Shown here: in pieces, positions 7,682-18,861 of the stretch
How the letters are laid out: every line of letters begins with the position of its first letter
Position numbering within the stretch: position 1 is the stretch's first letter
Origin: Chitinophaga sedimenti
GTDB taxonomy: Bacteria; Bacteroidota; Bacteroidia; Chitinophagales; Chitinophagaceae
Assembly (NCBI RefSeq): GCF_023156195.1
Contig: NZ_JAKUKA010000001.1
Location: 1,612,001 to 1,676,000, forward strand
Direction: 5' to 3'
Length of the DNA: 64,000 bases
Position numbers and translations under genes: made by a program
The notes under the pieces: generated by a model
Told to the model about the DNA's origin: nothing
Databases searched by the model: none
Seen by the model: the letters and a program-made list of their open reading frames with translations, nothing else

Positions 7682-10154
7682 TACTTAGTTTTATGTTGAT
7701 TTGATATCAGGTTTACGAACAGCCTGTACGCGCCCGGTACGCCTGCCGGCAGTTCCCGGAAGAAAGCCAGGCTGGTATACACATACCGTCCTTTTCCGTA
7801 TTCGGCCACGATCGTGGAGCCATCCAAAGGTTGCTCGCGCGGATCGGCCATGCGGAACAGTTTTTGTAACGATCATCTGCGTTGCTCGTGAAGTACAAAC
7901 CGCGCTCCTGTACCCAGCCTTCAAAATCGGCCTTGCCGATCTTGTTCGGGAACTGCAGCAAAGGACTCGCCGGGTCTACAAAGCTCACCTCCGCATGTTC
8001 GTCCGTTACGCGGTCGCGCGACAGGCTGAAGGGATACGGGCCGAGGTTCGGCGTTACCAGTTGTCCGTTAGTGTTATACTGTACCAGCAGCGTACCGCCG
8101 TTCTTCACGTAGTTCATCAGGTTGTCCTGCCAGTAACGCAGGCGCTCCTGTGTATTGTAAGCGCGCACGCCGGTAATGATCGCGTCGTATTGCGATAACT
8201 GACCGCTCATGATTTCTTTTTCACCAAGGATGGTTACATCATAGCCCACCTGGCGTAACGATTCCGCCACCTTATCACCCCGCCCCGGGATGTATCCCAG
8301 TTTGCGGCCGTTGTACTTAAGGTTTACCGAAACCAGTCTTGCCTGCGCCTGTGGGAACAGGGTGATGGCTGGTATGTGGTCATACTGTATTTCGAGCATG
8401 CTTTGCGTGTATACTTTGCCATTGTAGTCCACCGCTACTTCCAGCGTGTCTGCCACATCGTGCCCGTTCATCTTTACCGGCGATACGCTGAACATCACTT
8501 CTGTTTCATCTCCCGCATTCTTCAGGCTGAAAGGCCTTGTTGCCGGTTCTGCGCGGAAACCAGCAGGCAGCGTAAGGCGTACGTTTCCGCTTACACCCGC
8601 TTTCATGCTTTTTACTTTCACCGGTATTTGCTGTGCTTCCGCTTTAGTATAGATATATACCTGGCTGGCCAGGGTAGCGATGATCGGCGGTGCGATCACC
8701 AGCGGCTGAAACACTTCGCCCTTAACAGGATCGGTATATTTGTAGATAAACGGCCTGTTCACCGTAATTTCCTGTCCGCCAACATTCAGTTTTACCACGG
8801 CGCTCAGCGGGTTAGGGTTGCCCGGATTGCCCACCAGCTGCTGCGTGGCAATGTTGTACATCCCGATCGGATGCGGCTTTTCCAGCCAGTATGGCTGTGT
8901 GATTGCGGTGGTATCCGCTAACGTGACTTCTTTGGTACGGGTCACCAGGTCGTTGTATTTTAATGCCTGGTTAATGTTGTCAGTTTCACCATTGTAGCCA
9001 ATGCTCACCAGGTTTACCGGTGTATTGCTGCGTACAATTACCTGCACGTTGCTTTTGAAGGGTTGTCCCGGTGTAGTGATCGGGTTGGCGCTGTAAGCCT
9101 CCAGCCAGATGCCTGCGCACGCGAGGATCACCTGGTCGGTTTCTTTGAGCTTCTGCGTTTTCCAATACCCGTCCGGCAGGGCGAGTATCGCTTTTCTTAC
9201 GCCAAGTAATCCGTTCACAGAGGCTGCCGGATTGGTGAGGTCATATGCTTTGATCACCGCGTTCAGCTGTGTGCCTACTGTTTCGCCGCCTTGAACACGC
9301 GACCAGGTGGTGTTGATGCCATCGAGCATGCTTTCTTTCGGTGTGTCGCCCTTGATGGTGGTAAAACTCTCGTTGGAACTGCCACGGGTAGCGGCTACAC
9401 CAAAGCCCCTGGCTTTTATGCTGCGAGCGGCTTTCAGCGGCAATTTCGCCGTAACCCCGGCCCAGCAGGTAGCTGTAGTTGCCAATATCCAGGCGGTAAT
9501 TATCGTCGCCCATGCCCATGAAACCGTTCCAGAGAACGCGTTTCACCTGCCAGGGTTTTACGTATTTAAGCTGTTCGGGAAATTGTTTGGGATCTGCCGC
9601 GGCTTCGTACGCTTCTGCGGCAATCATGGCGGAAGCGGTGTGGTGGCCATGTCCGGCGCGACTATCTGCCGGAAAACGGCATACGATCACATCGGGCTGA
9701 AAGTTGCGGATCACCCAAACGGCGTCGCCGAGGATCTTTTGCGGTCCCAGATGGTGAAGGTTTCCTCGGGGTTCTTGGAGAAGCCGAAGTCGTTGGCGCG
9801 GGTAAAGAATTGTTCGCCCCCGTCTATGCGGCGTGCCGCCAGCAGTTCCTGGGTGCGGATGAGGCCCAGCAATTCGGCCTGTTCGTTCCCTATAAGGTTT
9901 TGGCCACCATCGCCGCGGGTGAGCGACAGGTAACCGGTACGGTATAATTTCTCTTTGGCCAGCCAGGCGATCAGGCGGGTATTTTCATCGTCCGGGTGGG
10001 CTGCAAAATACAGCACGCTGCCCAGTGTATTGAGTTTAGCCAGCTGGAGGCGAATATCCGCCGCGTTCACCGGTACGGAAGATTGCGCTTTCACGGATAG
10101 GCGTCCTGCACATAGGAACAGGAGCAGTAATGGTAAGTATCTTTTTGAAACCAT
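7681..10154 (-). CDS. PIG-L family (LmbE-like) deacetylase, long exported form (frameshifted)
   Basis: About 824 residues after repair. There is a signal peptide (MVSKRYLPLLLLFLCAGRLSVKAQ). The deacetylase domain (about 40-280) has the zinc motif AHPDDE and the later GHGHHTAS. The family signature SRSQHKSQGFG is restored by removing one G at about 9408, where CCAGGGG occurs. A long beta-rich C-terminal part follows, ending with a ThuA/glutamine-amidotransferase-like stretch (YDAIITGVRAYNT, VQYNT). The other two breaks are missing A residues at about 9735 and 7862. PIG-L enzymes remove N-acetyl groups from sugars; the substrate here is unknown. The gene is coupled to two small membrane proteins and a symporter, which suggests use of an imported acetylated compound. 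Confidence 0.85.
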
Positions 10155-10231
10155 GTAATGAAGCTCTGCGTTTTACAAGGTTTCAAAAATAGGCATTATA
10201 TCGACTTGCCTGCTACCATTTATCGAAAAAG

Positions 10232-11334
10232 CTACAGGCCGTACATAAAGCGCATCATTTCCGCCCCGATATTGGCTTGCTGGGAGCGGTTACACAGCAC
10301 CGTTACGCCAAAACGTTCTACGGGATCAAACGCTACATAAGTAGCAAAGCCTCCTGTAGCCCCGGTATGCGTGTAATACTCGTGCCCAACGGGCCGGGCA
10401 ATCAGCCAGCCCATGCCCACCGTCATGGTGCCATCGGTAAAGGTCTGCTCCCGGCAAAGCGCCATCGCTTTTGCCAGTTTAGCCGGCGCCGCCCCGATGT
10501 TCGCATCCACATACTTTACCATATCCGTGGCGGTAGAACGGATGCCGCCCATGCCCGCTATTTCTGGAAGTCCCAGGGCTGCGTGGGATAGCCCTCCACA
10601 TTGTATCCCGCCGCAAAGCGCGATAACATGCCGGGTTTTAGTTCCACCGAAGTGCTGGTCATCTTCAATGGTTTGCAGATCTGTTTCCAGAGCAGTTGCT
10701 CGTACGTCTGGTCCTGGTGCAATCCAAGAATGGTACTCATCAGTCCCACCGCCAGGTTCGAATATTCATACTTCGCGCCCACCGCCCTCTCCGGCTTAAA
10801 GTGCTTCAGGAAAGTAAACAGCATATCGGTGGTATACAGCTCGTACGGATTGGCTGGATCGGCCATGATCAGCAGGTTACCCGGCAGCCGTGGCAGGCCC
10901 GAGCTGTGGTTGGTCAGGCTCAGCATCGTAATCGCCGTATCCCTGTACTTCAGCGGCGGAATGCTGTCCGGCAGGTACAGGTTCACCGGGTCTTCCCGGC
11001 GCATTTTCCTGGCGTTTACCTGTAAAGCAAATAAGGTGGCCGTAAAGGTTTTAGAGAGGGAGCCTATTTCGTACACGGTGTTACTGTCAGGCAGCTGGCC
11101 ATTCTTTAACCTCGTTTCCCCATAATTGTAAAAATAGTGCCTGCCATGCCGCACTACACCGATCGATACACCGCCTACTACGTTCTTCTGGGCAAAGTAA
11201 GCGCGGGCCAGACTGTCCACCTTCAGGTCCTGCGGGGACTGCATGGGATTATCGGTCTTCAGTGTACTCTCCTGCGCCATAGCTGGCAAAGTTGCCAGCA
11301 GGAATAAGCCGGCGCAGTATCGAAAAAGGTGCAT
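10232..11334 (-). CDS. Serine hydrolase of the beta-lactamase/penicillin-binding-protein fold (frameshifted)
   Basis: About 367 residues after repair. Signal peptide with AMAQ end. SxxK is SLSK in IGSLSKTFTATL, the YxN triad member is YSN in YEYSNLAVGL, and the KTG-like motif is HTGATGGF. The frame breaks at about 10563: the minus strand reads TTCCAGAAATAG, and TTCCAGGAAATAG restores FQEIAGMGGIRSTATDM. These class C-like hydrolases act on D-amino-acid peptides or esters in the periplasm; the substrate is unknown. The upstream DUF486 gene ends 9 bases away, so the two may be co-transcribed. Confidence 0.85.
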
Positions 11335-11343
11335 GGTGTCGTA

Positions 11344-11672
11344 CTATTTTTTAAACATAAAGTAAACGGCGCCGAGCAACAGCCCAAAAGCGATCAGGTA
11401 ATTCCAGCGCAGTGATTCTTTGAGGTAAAGTACGGCAAAAAAACAGAAAACAGTGAGCGTGATCACTTCCTGGATCATTTTCAGCTGGAAGCCGTTAATG
11501 CCCTCCTGGTAACCCAAACGGTTGGCTGGTACCGGAAACAGTATTCGAAAAAGGCAATGGCCCAACTCACGATGATAGCCTTCCATAAAGGGCTGTTGGC
11601 GTGTTTCAGGTGGCCGTACCAGGCAAAGGTCATAAAGATGTTGGATACGACTAAAAGCAAGATGGTGCGCAT
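11344..11672 (-). CDS. DUF486 family small multidrug-transporter-like membrane protein (frameshifted)
   Basis: About 109 residues after repair and four transmembrane segments. It begins MRTILLLVVSNIFMTFAWYGHLK and ends LLLGAVYFMFKK. At about 11533 the minus strand reads TTCCGGTACC; TTCCAGGTACC gives the family-typical FEYCFQVPANRLGY. DUF486 proteins belong to the drug/metabolite transporter superfamily and look like single-repeat transporters; no substrate is established. It is first in a minus-strand run with the serine hydrolase. Confidence 0.85.
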
Positions 11673-11794
11673 AAAAATAGCTGGTATTAGATGTAATGTC
11701 TGTCATCAAATGCAGTGCCGGACACCCCGGCTAAGTAGTACTACCTACTCATTAATATACGGATTCTACTAAAATATATGTTGATGACTGCCGC

Positions 11795-11802
11795 TACTTT
11801 TG
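11795..11802 (+). promoter_or_regulatory. -7 box before the lipoprotein gene
   Basis: TACTTTTG matches TAnnTTTG and lies 21 bases before ATG 11824. No clear -33 TTTG is seen. Confidence 0.35.
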
Positions 11803-11823
11803 TATCCAGGAAACCTCATCATC

Positions 11824-12608
11824 ATGCATAAGAATATATTGTTTGGCAGCCTTACATTGCTGTTCCTCATCGCTATGGCCTGCACCAGGGTCGTTTGTCC
11901 GGAGCCGGATGAGCGCCCCTCCTGCCAGCTGGAATCTTCCCGCTTTTACTTTTTGACGGTACTTACTACACCGAAACTTATGCGTACAACGCGGCGGGCT
12001 ACATTACCGGCATTACGGATACCCGGCAGGACGGCGGGTTGATGAGTCGCCAGGAATTTATTTATGAAGGCAACCGCCTGCTCGAACAACGCCTGTATGA
12101 TAACGCTAACAAACACGTGGCCGGGTTTCATTTCTTCTACAATGCCGGTAAACTGCTGACGGAGTCTTATTATGAATTGAAGCCCGATACGGTACGGGTG
12201 ATCGAAAGGACGTACGAGTACCATAACGGCAAGGTGTTACGCATCAATGAAAAGAACCTGAATGTGAACACTGCGAGTTATAACGTGTTCCAGCATTACG
12301 GCGACAATATCTCCCGGATAAAAACTTACAATGCCGCCAATGACGTGCTGACCGACGACGTAGAAATGCTGTACGATAATAAACCCAATCCTTTTTATAA
12401 CGCTTACCCCGACCTGCCGGGACTGGTAAAGTCATCTTCCCCCAATAACGTGACAAAACTGATCGAGCACGTGCGGAACGGCCAGCCTGCCGGTACTGCG
12501 TTTATATCTACTTATAAATATAACGGCAACGGTTACCCTACAGAGCAACATACCGAATACGGAAGTAAGACGATTCATGAACAGTCTTTCACTTATAAAT
12601 GCCGTTGA
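11824..12608 (+). CDS. Lipoprotein with YD-repeat-like strands (frameshifted)
   Basis: About 261 residues after repair. The start at 11824 is chosen because it gives a lipoprotein signal (MHKNILFGSLTLLFLIAMAC, Cys at residue 20). One T is missing in the T5 run at about 11954; with it the text reads FYFFDGTYYTETYAYNAAGY. The rest consists of repeated Y-x-Y-N-x-x-G and Y-E-Y-x-N-G-K elements (TYEYHNGKV, YKYNGNGYPTEQ), the style of RHS/YD-like repeat lipoproteins of Bacteroidota. Function unknown; probably anchored in the outer membrane. Confidence 0.7.
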
Positions 12609-12955
12609 TAGTCAGCCGAAAGTTAAATTTTCTTGATAACTTGATTAGCTGGCGTTTTTTGGAGATAATTATTATTTTTGTCCGCGTGCGGATTAATGGT
12701 AAGGTTGCCCCGCATGGCAGCCTTCTTTTTGTTTAACGTATTACGAGTAAATCCTATAGCGGCTAAGGCCCGTTCAACCATTAGATCACACTATTCATCC
12801 CGTTTGTGCCTGCTACTTTTTATTCACTGTATGCAAAGCTTACTCCGGAGATTTTTAATTCCACCGCAAATGGTTTGTGACCGATAAGTCCGTGTGCTGT
12901 TGTAGCCCGTTGCCATTGTTATCAATACCGGAAAAAAGACACTTATTTTAACTAT
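12609..12955 (+). other. Intergenic region before susC (347 bp)
   Basis: Contains one TATTTTTG (12673-12680), a possible -7 box 276 bases before the SusC start, without a matching -33. I see no terminator, RNA gene or convincing ORF. No extracytoplasmic sigma or anti-sigma gene lies next to this SusCD pair. Confidence 0.4.
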
Positions 12956-15900
12956 ATGGACAGGACTTCTACACAATGGGTCAAAACATTTATTTCATGT
13001 ACTATCCCGTTAAGTCTGCTGGCGCCCTGCGCGTTGGTAAAGGCGGCTACGGTGGTGCCGGTACATATTGTGTTTTATGAAGACCTGGTAAAGGGAAAGG
13101 TAACCGACGAAAAGGGGCAGCCGCTGCCCGGTGTAACGGTAAGGCTGAAGTACAGCACCAAAGCCGTTCAGACCGACGCGGATGGTTACTTTGCGATCGC
13201 TGCCGAACCCGGGAAAAACACCCTGGTATTTTCTTTTATTGGTTTAAAGACACGGGAATTAACCATCACAGACGAACAGCTGAACAATGTAGTCTTAACC
13301 GCCGATCCTGCTAACCTGAGCGATGCGGTGGTGTTTGCCTATTATTCTCAGGAAAAAAGGAATGTTACCCAGGCCGTGGCTAAAATGACTGCGGACCAGC
13401 TGCGTACGCCCGCCAACAACTTCGACCAGCTCATGAGCGGCCGTATGGCGGGGTTGAATGTAACGAACAGCTCCGGGCTCGTGGGCGAAGCGCCTGTGGT
13501 GCGGGTAAGGGGCGCATCCTCTATTTCAGCCACTTCTTCCAGTTATCCTTTGGTGGTGATTGATGGGGTGCCTGTTATTACCGGCAACAGCGCGGGTTTG
13601 TTCACCTACAATCCGCTGAACGCGCTTTCTGCCATCAATCCGGCCGACATCGAAAGCATCCAGTTGTTGAAAGATGCGGCATCGGCAGCTATTTACGGTT
13701 CCCGCGCGGCAGCCGGTGTATTGCTGGTGACCACGAAAAGAGGTGTAAAGGGAGGCCAAATCAACTACGGCGCCGATCTCGGCATGGTGCAGCCCGGTAA
13801 TGAGCTGACCGTACTCAATGCAGAACAATACAATACCACTATCAATAAGATGCGCGCCAATGCCGGTCAGGCTCCCCTGGCGGCTTACGGTACTAACGGC
13901 GACGGTAGTACACGCATCGTTGATACCGACTGGCAGGACGAATTGTACCACAAGGGTGTGGTTCAACAACACCAGCTGAGTTTCAGCGGGGGCTCCGATA
14001 CCTACAATTATTACGGATCGGGCTCGGTATATCATTACGACAACTATCTCCGCAACAATGGCATGGACCGCGCCAGCGGACGCCTCAACGCATCTTCTAA
14101 AGTGAAAGAATGGCTTACGGCCGGCATCAATATGCAATTCTCCCGCAGCATGGTCAACGGCATCAGCCGTGTGGGTGGTACGCAGGTGAACTCGATTCCG
14201 CGTTCGTTTTTCACTTATTTCCCGAACGTGTGGACGCATAATGACGACGGTTCCTATTACCATGGCCGTGGTGGCAACAGTGCGCCTATAACGGCCGGCA
14301 ACTTTCCCAACCCGCTGTCGGCGCTGGAAATGAACTATGAAAAGCTGGAAGTGCGAAAGTTCCTCGGCAGCATGTTCCTGGAAGCCAACCCTATGGCGGG
14401 CTTAACGCTTCGGACGCAATTCAATACCGATCTCACGAATAATACCGAGAACCACTATTGGCACCCGAAAACGAATGATGGCGTGCCTTTCAATGGTATC
14501 AGCAGTAATGCCTTCGGCAATTCGAATATCTGGTCGTGGTACAGTACCGCGCGTTACGAAACGTATATTGGCGAACATCACCTGAACGCGCTTGCCGGTG
14601 TGGAGTACACCCGCCGCAAGAACCGTTCGCTCCGGCCGTTTGCCTATGGTCAAAAAGAAGGTGCGTTTGACTATTTCTCGCCGGAGAACTTCACCACTTT
14701 CGGTGCCGGCGTGGCCTTGTTTGATTATAACGACGGACTGGCCTCTTACTTTGCCGGGCTGCAATACGACTTCCGGGGAAATACTTTGCAACGGCGAACT
14801 TCCGTGCAGATTATAACTCGGCGTTCATTGGCCGAAACAAACGCGGCCTCTTCCCCGCCCTTTCCGGCGGCTGGCGTTTGAGCCAGGAAGATTTCCTGAA
14901 AAGCAGCAAAGTGCTGAACGACCTGAAACTGCGCGCCAGTTATGGTTTAACGGGTAATGCCAACGTGGGTTACTTCCCTGCTTCGGCCACTTATCAATAT
15001 TTATCTTATGCCGACTCCTCCGCCCTCAACATCAGCACGCCCGGTAATGCGGACCTGCGTTGGGAAAAGAGCCGTCAACTGAATATAGGCGCGGACGCGA
15101 GCTTGTGGAACGGTCTGCTGAACGTTACCACGGACTGGTTCGTAAAAAACAGTAAAGACCTGATTCTAACCAACCCGATCCTCAGCACTGTGGGCCTGCC
15201 GGGCAATAACATCCTGCAAAACATGGGACAGCTGCGTACGCAGGGCGTGGAGCTTACCGTACAGGCAACACCGGTAAAAAGTGGTAAATGGCGCTGGCAG
15301 TCGGACTGGAACATCAGTTATGTGAAAAACAAAGTGATCGCCACCAACGGAAAAGGTGATCAGATCAACGAGGGATATGGCCTGGCCAAACCCGGTGAAG
15401 AACTGGGCACTTATTACCTCCTGCGTTTTGCGGGTGTGGATGATGCCACCGGCCGCGCCATCTACCTGAATAAAGATGGCCAGCAGCGCATGTATAATCC
15501 CGCTGCAGGGGGCTCCTGGACCGATCCCGCGACTGGTCAGGCTGCAACGGGGGTGAGTGGTGCGGATAAAGTAGCCCTGTCCGGTAAAACACCTTATCCC
15601 AAACTGTATGGCGGCTTTTACAATACCGTTAGCTATGGCGGAATAGACCTGACGCTCGGTCTTCAATACGCATTCGATTTTTACGTGTACAACCAGACAC
15701 TGGCGACATTGATGGATAATACGAACGCTTACAACAAATCGGCCGAAGTGCTGAAAAGCTGGAAGCAGGCAGGCCAACAGGCGGTGTATCCCGCTATGTA
15801 CTGGGGCGATGCGGCCTCCTGGCAGGAATCGACGCAGTGGCTGGAGAAAGGCAACTTCGTACGCGTGCGCGAAATTACGCTCGGCTACAAACTGCCGGCA

Positions 15901-16095
15901 CATGTATTACAACACGTAAAACTGGATCGGGTGAGGATTTACGCACAGGCGCAGAACCCTTTCCTGTTCACGAAGTACAAAGGCATGGACCCGGAAGCCA
16001 ACGCCAACGGTAATGTGAATATCGGTATGGGCATCGACAGCTTCCGTCCGTTTATTGCAAAAACATTCATGGCAGGTATCCAAATCAGTTTATAA
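12956..16095 (+). CDS. SusC/RagA family TonB-dependent outer-membrane transporter (frameshifted)
   Basis: About 1,046 residues after repair. Signal region at 1-30, a carboxypeptidase-regulatory-like domain (VKGKVTDEKGQPLPGVTVRL), a variant of the usual linker (AYYSQEKRNVTQAV), then the plug (GRMAGLNVTNSSG, VRVRGASSIS, LVVIDGVP, IESIQLLKDAASAAIYGSRAAAGVLLVTTK) and a 22-strand-type barrel. The frame breaks at about 14775, where TTCCGGGGAAATAC is one base short; TTCCAGGGGAAATAC (CCAGG) gives FQGKYFATANFRADYNS. It is the channel of a SusCD importer; the substrate cannot be read from the sequence. SusD follows after 17 bases. Confidence 0.94.
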
Positions 16096-16112
16096 GAAAA
16101 GAGAAAAGACAC

Positions 16113-17555
16113 ATGAGAAAGATATGTTACTGGTTACCGGTGTTGTGTGTGCTGATGGCATCGTGCCATGATATGGTCACCGACATCGACCCGGAAAACC
16201 GCATTAATACCAACCAGGTGTTTTCGACCGCCGCCAACATGAACACCGCTGTGGTGGGCTGTTATAACTCCCTCCAGGCCGGCGATATGTTGCAGGCCCG
16301 CGCATTGGTGCTGGCCGATGTAATGGGAGAAGACCTGGTGAACCGAACCAACAACTTCGGCGATATTGCGCGCTACAATGCATTGTCTTCTAACACCATG
16401 GCCGCAAGAACCTGGCAGGCCGGTTACAAAGCGATCGCAGATGCCAACCGCGTGATAGACGGCATCAGTAAAAATGTGGACAAAACTACGCCCGAACAGG
16501 CGCAACGCTGGATGGCAGAGTGTAAGTTCGTACGCGCTATAGCCCACTTTTACCTCGTAAACCTATATGCGCAGTCGTATGGTTTTACTGCAGATGCCTC
16601 CCACCCTGGCATCCCGGTGATGACACAGGCATTTTACAGCAATGATCCCGCTGCCAATAAACCACGCAGCAGCGTGAAGCAGGTATACGACCAGATCATC
16701 ACCGACCTGAAAGATGCGCTGGACACACTGCCATTGAGCAATAACACTCCTTACCAGAGTAAAACCCGCGCCACCAAAGCCGCAGCGGCCGCGATGTTAT
16801 CGAGGGTGTATCTTTATAAAGATGATGTGGAGAACGCGAAGAACTATGCATGGGCAGTGATCAACAAACAGTATGGTGATTTTGGCCTGAATACCGAGCC
16901 TTCGCAATGCTACGGCGCGGGTAATTATCTTACTAAAGAATCGATCTTTTCAATACCCAGTAAAGCAGGCGACTTCGAGGTCGGTTACACGCTGACGGCT
17001 AACTACACCACGAATGTAGACCTGGGTGTGAGCCCCGATTTCCTGAATGTACTCACTAATCCCTGGCTGGCCGCTGATGATAAACGCCGCACACAGCTGA
17101 TTGCGCTGCACCCGGTACAGCAGGTAATGGTATCCCTGAAATACCGCGACGTGGCGGACTGGGCGCCGGTCATCCGCTATGCGGAGGTGTTGCTTAACTA
17201 CGCCGAAGCCGCTGCCAAAGCGCCGGGGACTGCCCCGCAGGAAGTACTTATCCGCCTGAACGAAGTCCGTAACCGCTCCCGCGTAAGCGCCCTGCCGTAC
17301 ACCAATATGCTGCTGGCCGATAAAACACAGTTGCTGAACGCCATTCTCGCCGAAAGGCGTATTGAACTCGCGTTCGAAGGGCACCGCATCTTCGACCTGA
17401 ATCGTAATAAGCTGCGCATCACCGGTAAACGTGACTTCGATTATAATACCTTCCTGCCCGCACAGGATTATGGCGCAGATAAACGTATATTGCCTATACC
17501 GCTCGTCGAAATGGAAAGAAGCGGCGGTGTGCTTGAAAAAAATCCCGGTTATTAA
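16113..17555 (+). CDS. SusD/RagB family surface lipoprotein
   Basis: 480 residues, intact. Lipoprotein signal MRKICYWLPVLCVLMASC with Cys at residue 18. Typical SusD features follow: FSTAANMNTAVVGCYNSLQ near the N-terminus, AECKFVRAIAHFYLVNLY, TKAAAAAMLSRVYLY, then VIRYAEVLLNYAEAAAK, LNEVRNRSRV and ERRIELAFEGHRIFDLNR near the C-terminus. It is the substrate-binding lid of the SusCD pair. Its stop is one base before the start of the TlpA-like gene, so the three form an operon. No glycan-degrading enzyme lies nearby. Confidence 0.95.
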   Translation: MRKICYWLPVLCVLMASCHDMVTDIDPENRINTNQVFSTAANMNTAVVGCYNSLQAGDMLQARALVLADVMGEDLVNRTNNFGDIARYNALSSNTMAARTWQAGYKAIADANRVIDGISKNVDKTTPEQAQRWMAECKFVRAIAHFYLVNLYAQSYGFTADASHPGIPVMTQAFYSNDPAANKPRSSVKQVYDQIITDLKDALDTLPLSNNTPYQSKTRATKAAAAAMLSRVYLYKDDVENAKNYAWAVINKQYGDFGLNTEPSQCYGAGNYLTKESIFSIPSKAGDFEVGYTLTANYTTNVDLGVSPDFLNVLTNPWLAADDKRRTQLIALHPVQQVMVSLKYRDVADWAPVIRYAEVLLNYAEAAAKAPGTAPQEVLIRLNEVRNRSRVSALPYTNMLLADKTQLLNAILAERRIELAFEGHRIFDLNRNKLRITGKRDFDYNTFLPAQDYGADKRILPIPLVEMERSGGVLEKNPGY

Positions 17556-17556
17556 T

Positions 17557-18652
17557 ATGAACAAATATTGGCTTTTACTGCTGATCCTCGGTGCACTGGG
17601 CTGCCAGCCCTTTAACCAGCGTGGCGCTAACCAGATGGTGAGCATCCGGGGAACCCTGGACGGTTTTGACACCGGCACTATGGTGCTGCTCAATCCCATG
17701 GACCGCAACGATGCCGGCGATGTGATCATTGTGGAAGGCGGCAAATTCAGCTGGACCGGTTACGCAGATAAAGCCAAACCCGTGTACCTCGTGATCCGCG
17801 ATACGCCTTACGACAATGGTGTATACGTAATCCACGGAGCCCGGCGACATCCGCATCAAAGGTGCGCGTTCGGCAGACGGCATGGTAGAAATATCCGGTA
17901 CGCGCAGTAATGACGAACTGAATGAACTGAATCATTATTTGCAGTCATACGCTAAACCGCTGGCCGGTTATGCCAACAAATACGCCCGTGCGCTGCAGGA
18001 TAACAATCTCGATGAAATAGAACGCCTCACCAGTCTGCACCGGCAGGTGACGGCCACGCAGCAGGCCGCGCTGAACGAGTATATCGACAAGCACGGTAGC
18101 TCCCAGGCCACGCTGCTCGCCATGTTTAATCTCTATCGCCATAATCCTGACGGCGCCCTGCTCGAAAAGGTCTTCGCGAAACTATCGCCGGGGCTGCTGA
18201 AAGAACCGATGGGTGTAATGCTCCAGGGTGCGTTGAACGCTGCACAGCGTACTGCCGTTGGCTGCCACCTGCCCGACTTTCAGTTGAAAGATATAGCTGG
18301 AAAACCAGTAGCGATTTCGTCCCTCCGGGGCAAATACGTGCTGCTCGATTTCTGGGCCAGCTGGAGCCAACCTTGTCGAGCCGACCACAAGCGCCTCGCG
18401 CAAACATACGCGGCGTATAAAAACAAGGGACTCGAAATCCTGAGCGTTTCTGCAGATAAAGATCAAGACGCCTGGCAGCAGGCGATTTATAGCGAAGGTG
18501 CTGACTGGCTGCATGCTAACAACCGTGAAATCTATCGTTCGTATGCGATTTCCTCGCTTCCCATGAACTTCCTGATCGACAGGGAGGGCAAGATCGTTGC
18601 CCGTGGCATTCATGGAAAGGAGTTAGATCAATTCCTGGCGCAAACACTTTAA
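17557..18652 (+). CDS. DUF4369/TlpA-like protein with SxxC in place of CxxC (frameshifted)
   Basis: About 364 residues after repair. The start is a lipoprotein-like signal (MNKYWLLLLILGALGC). A DUF4369-type beta domain (VSIRGTLDGFDTGTMVLL to about residue 115) and a helical middle lead to a thioredoxin-fold domain (about 240-364) with FQLKDIAGKPVAISSLRGKYVLLDFWASW and the cis-proline loop SSLPMNFLIDREGKI. The active site reads WSQPC: codons AGC CAA CCT TGT, so the first catalytic Cys is Ser. The frame break at about 17834 is repaired by removing one C (VITEPGDIRIKGARS). It follows SusD by one base. Such proteins are usually periplasmic thiol-disulfide reductases; this one cannot cycle a CxxC disulfide. 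Confidence 0.87.
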
Positions 18653-18668
18653 TACTTCAGTAGTTTTC

Positions 18669-18699
18669 AGCGGCTGGCCGGGTATTCCGGTCAGCCGCT
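18669..18699 (+). terminator. Terminator of the susC-susD-tlpA operon
   Basis: A 13-bp stem (18669-18681 with 18687-18699, one G-T pair), 5-base loop, then TTCGTTTTT. It lies 17 bases after the TlpA-like stop. Confidence 0.85.
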
Positions 18700-18861
18700 T
18701 TCGTTTTTGCGGCCGGCTTTTGTTCCGCTCCTCAGCCGCGGCGCACCGTCTATATGTTGACACTTATCTATTCGGTATTTATATGCATGTCGCAACACTT
18801 ATTAACATCTGTCCGACCCATTTTTACGTATATTATAGGTTCATTAAAACATATAAAACAC

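Noticed and set aside
7681-11672. A cluster of pseudogenes undergoing decay
   Set aside because: Motifs, codon use and lengths are intact once single bases are restored, and essential genes (ispE, infC, tilS) show the same kind of breaks.
12678-12887. Small ORF before susC
   Set aside because: No ribosome-binding context, no domain, and composition like non-coding DNA.
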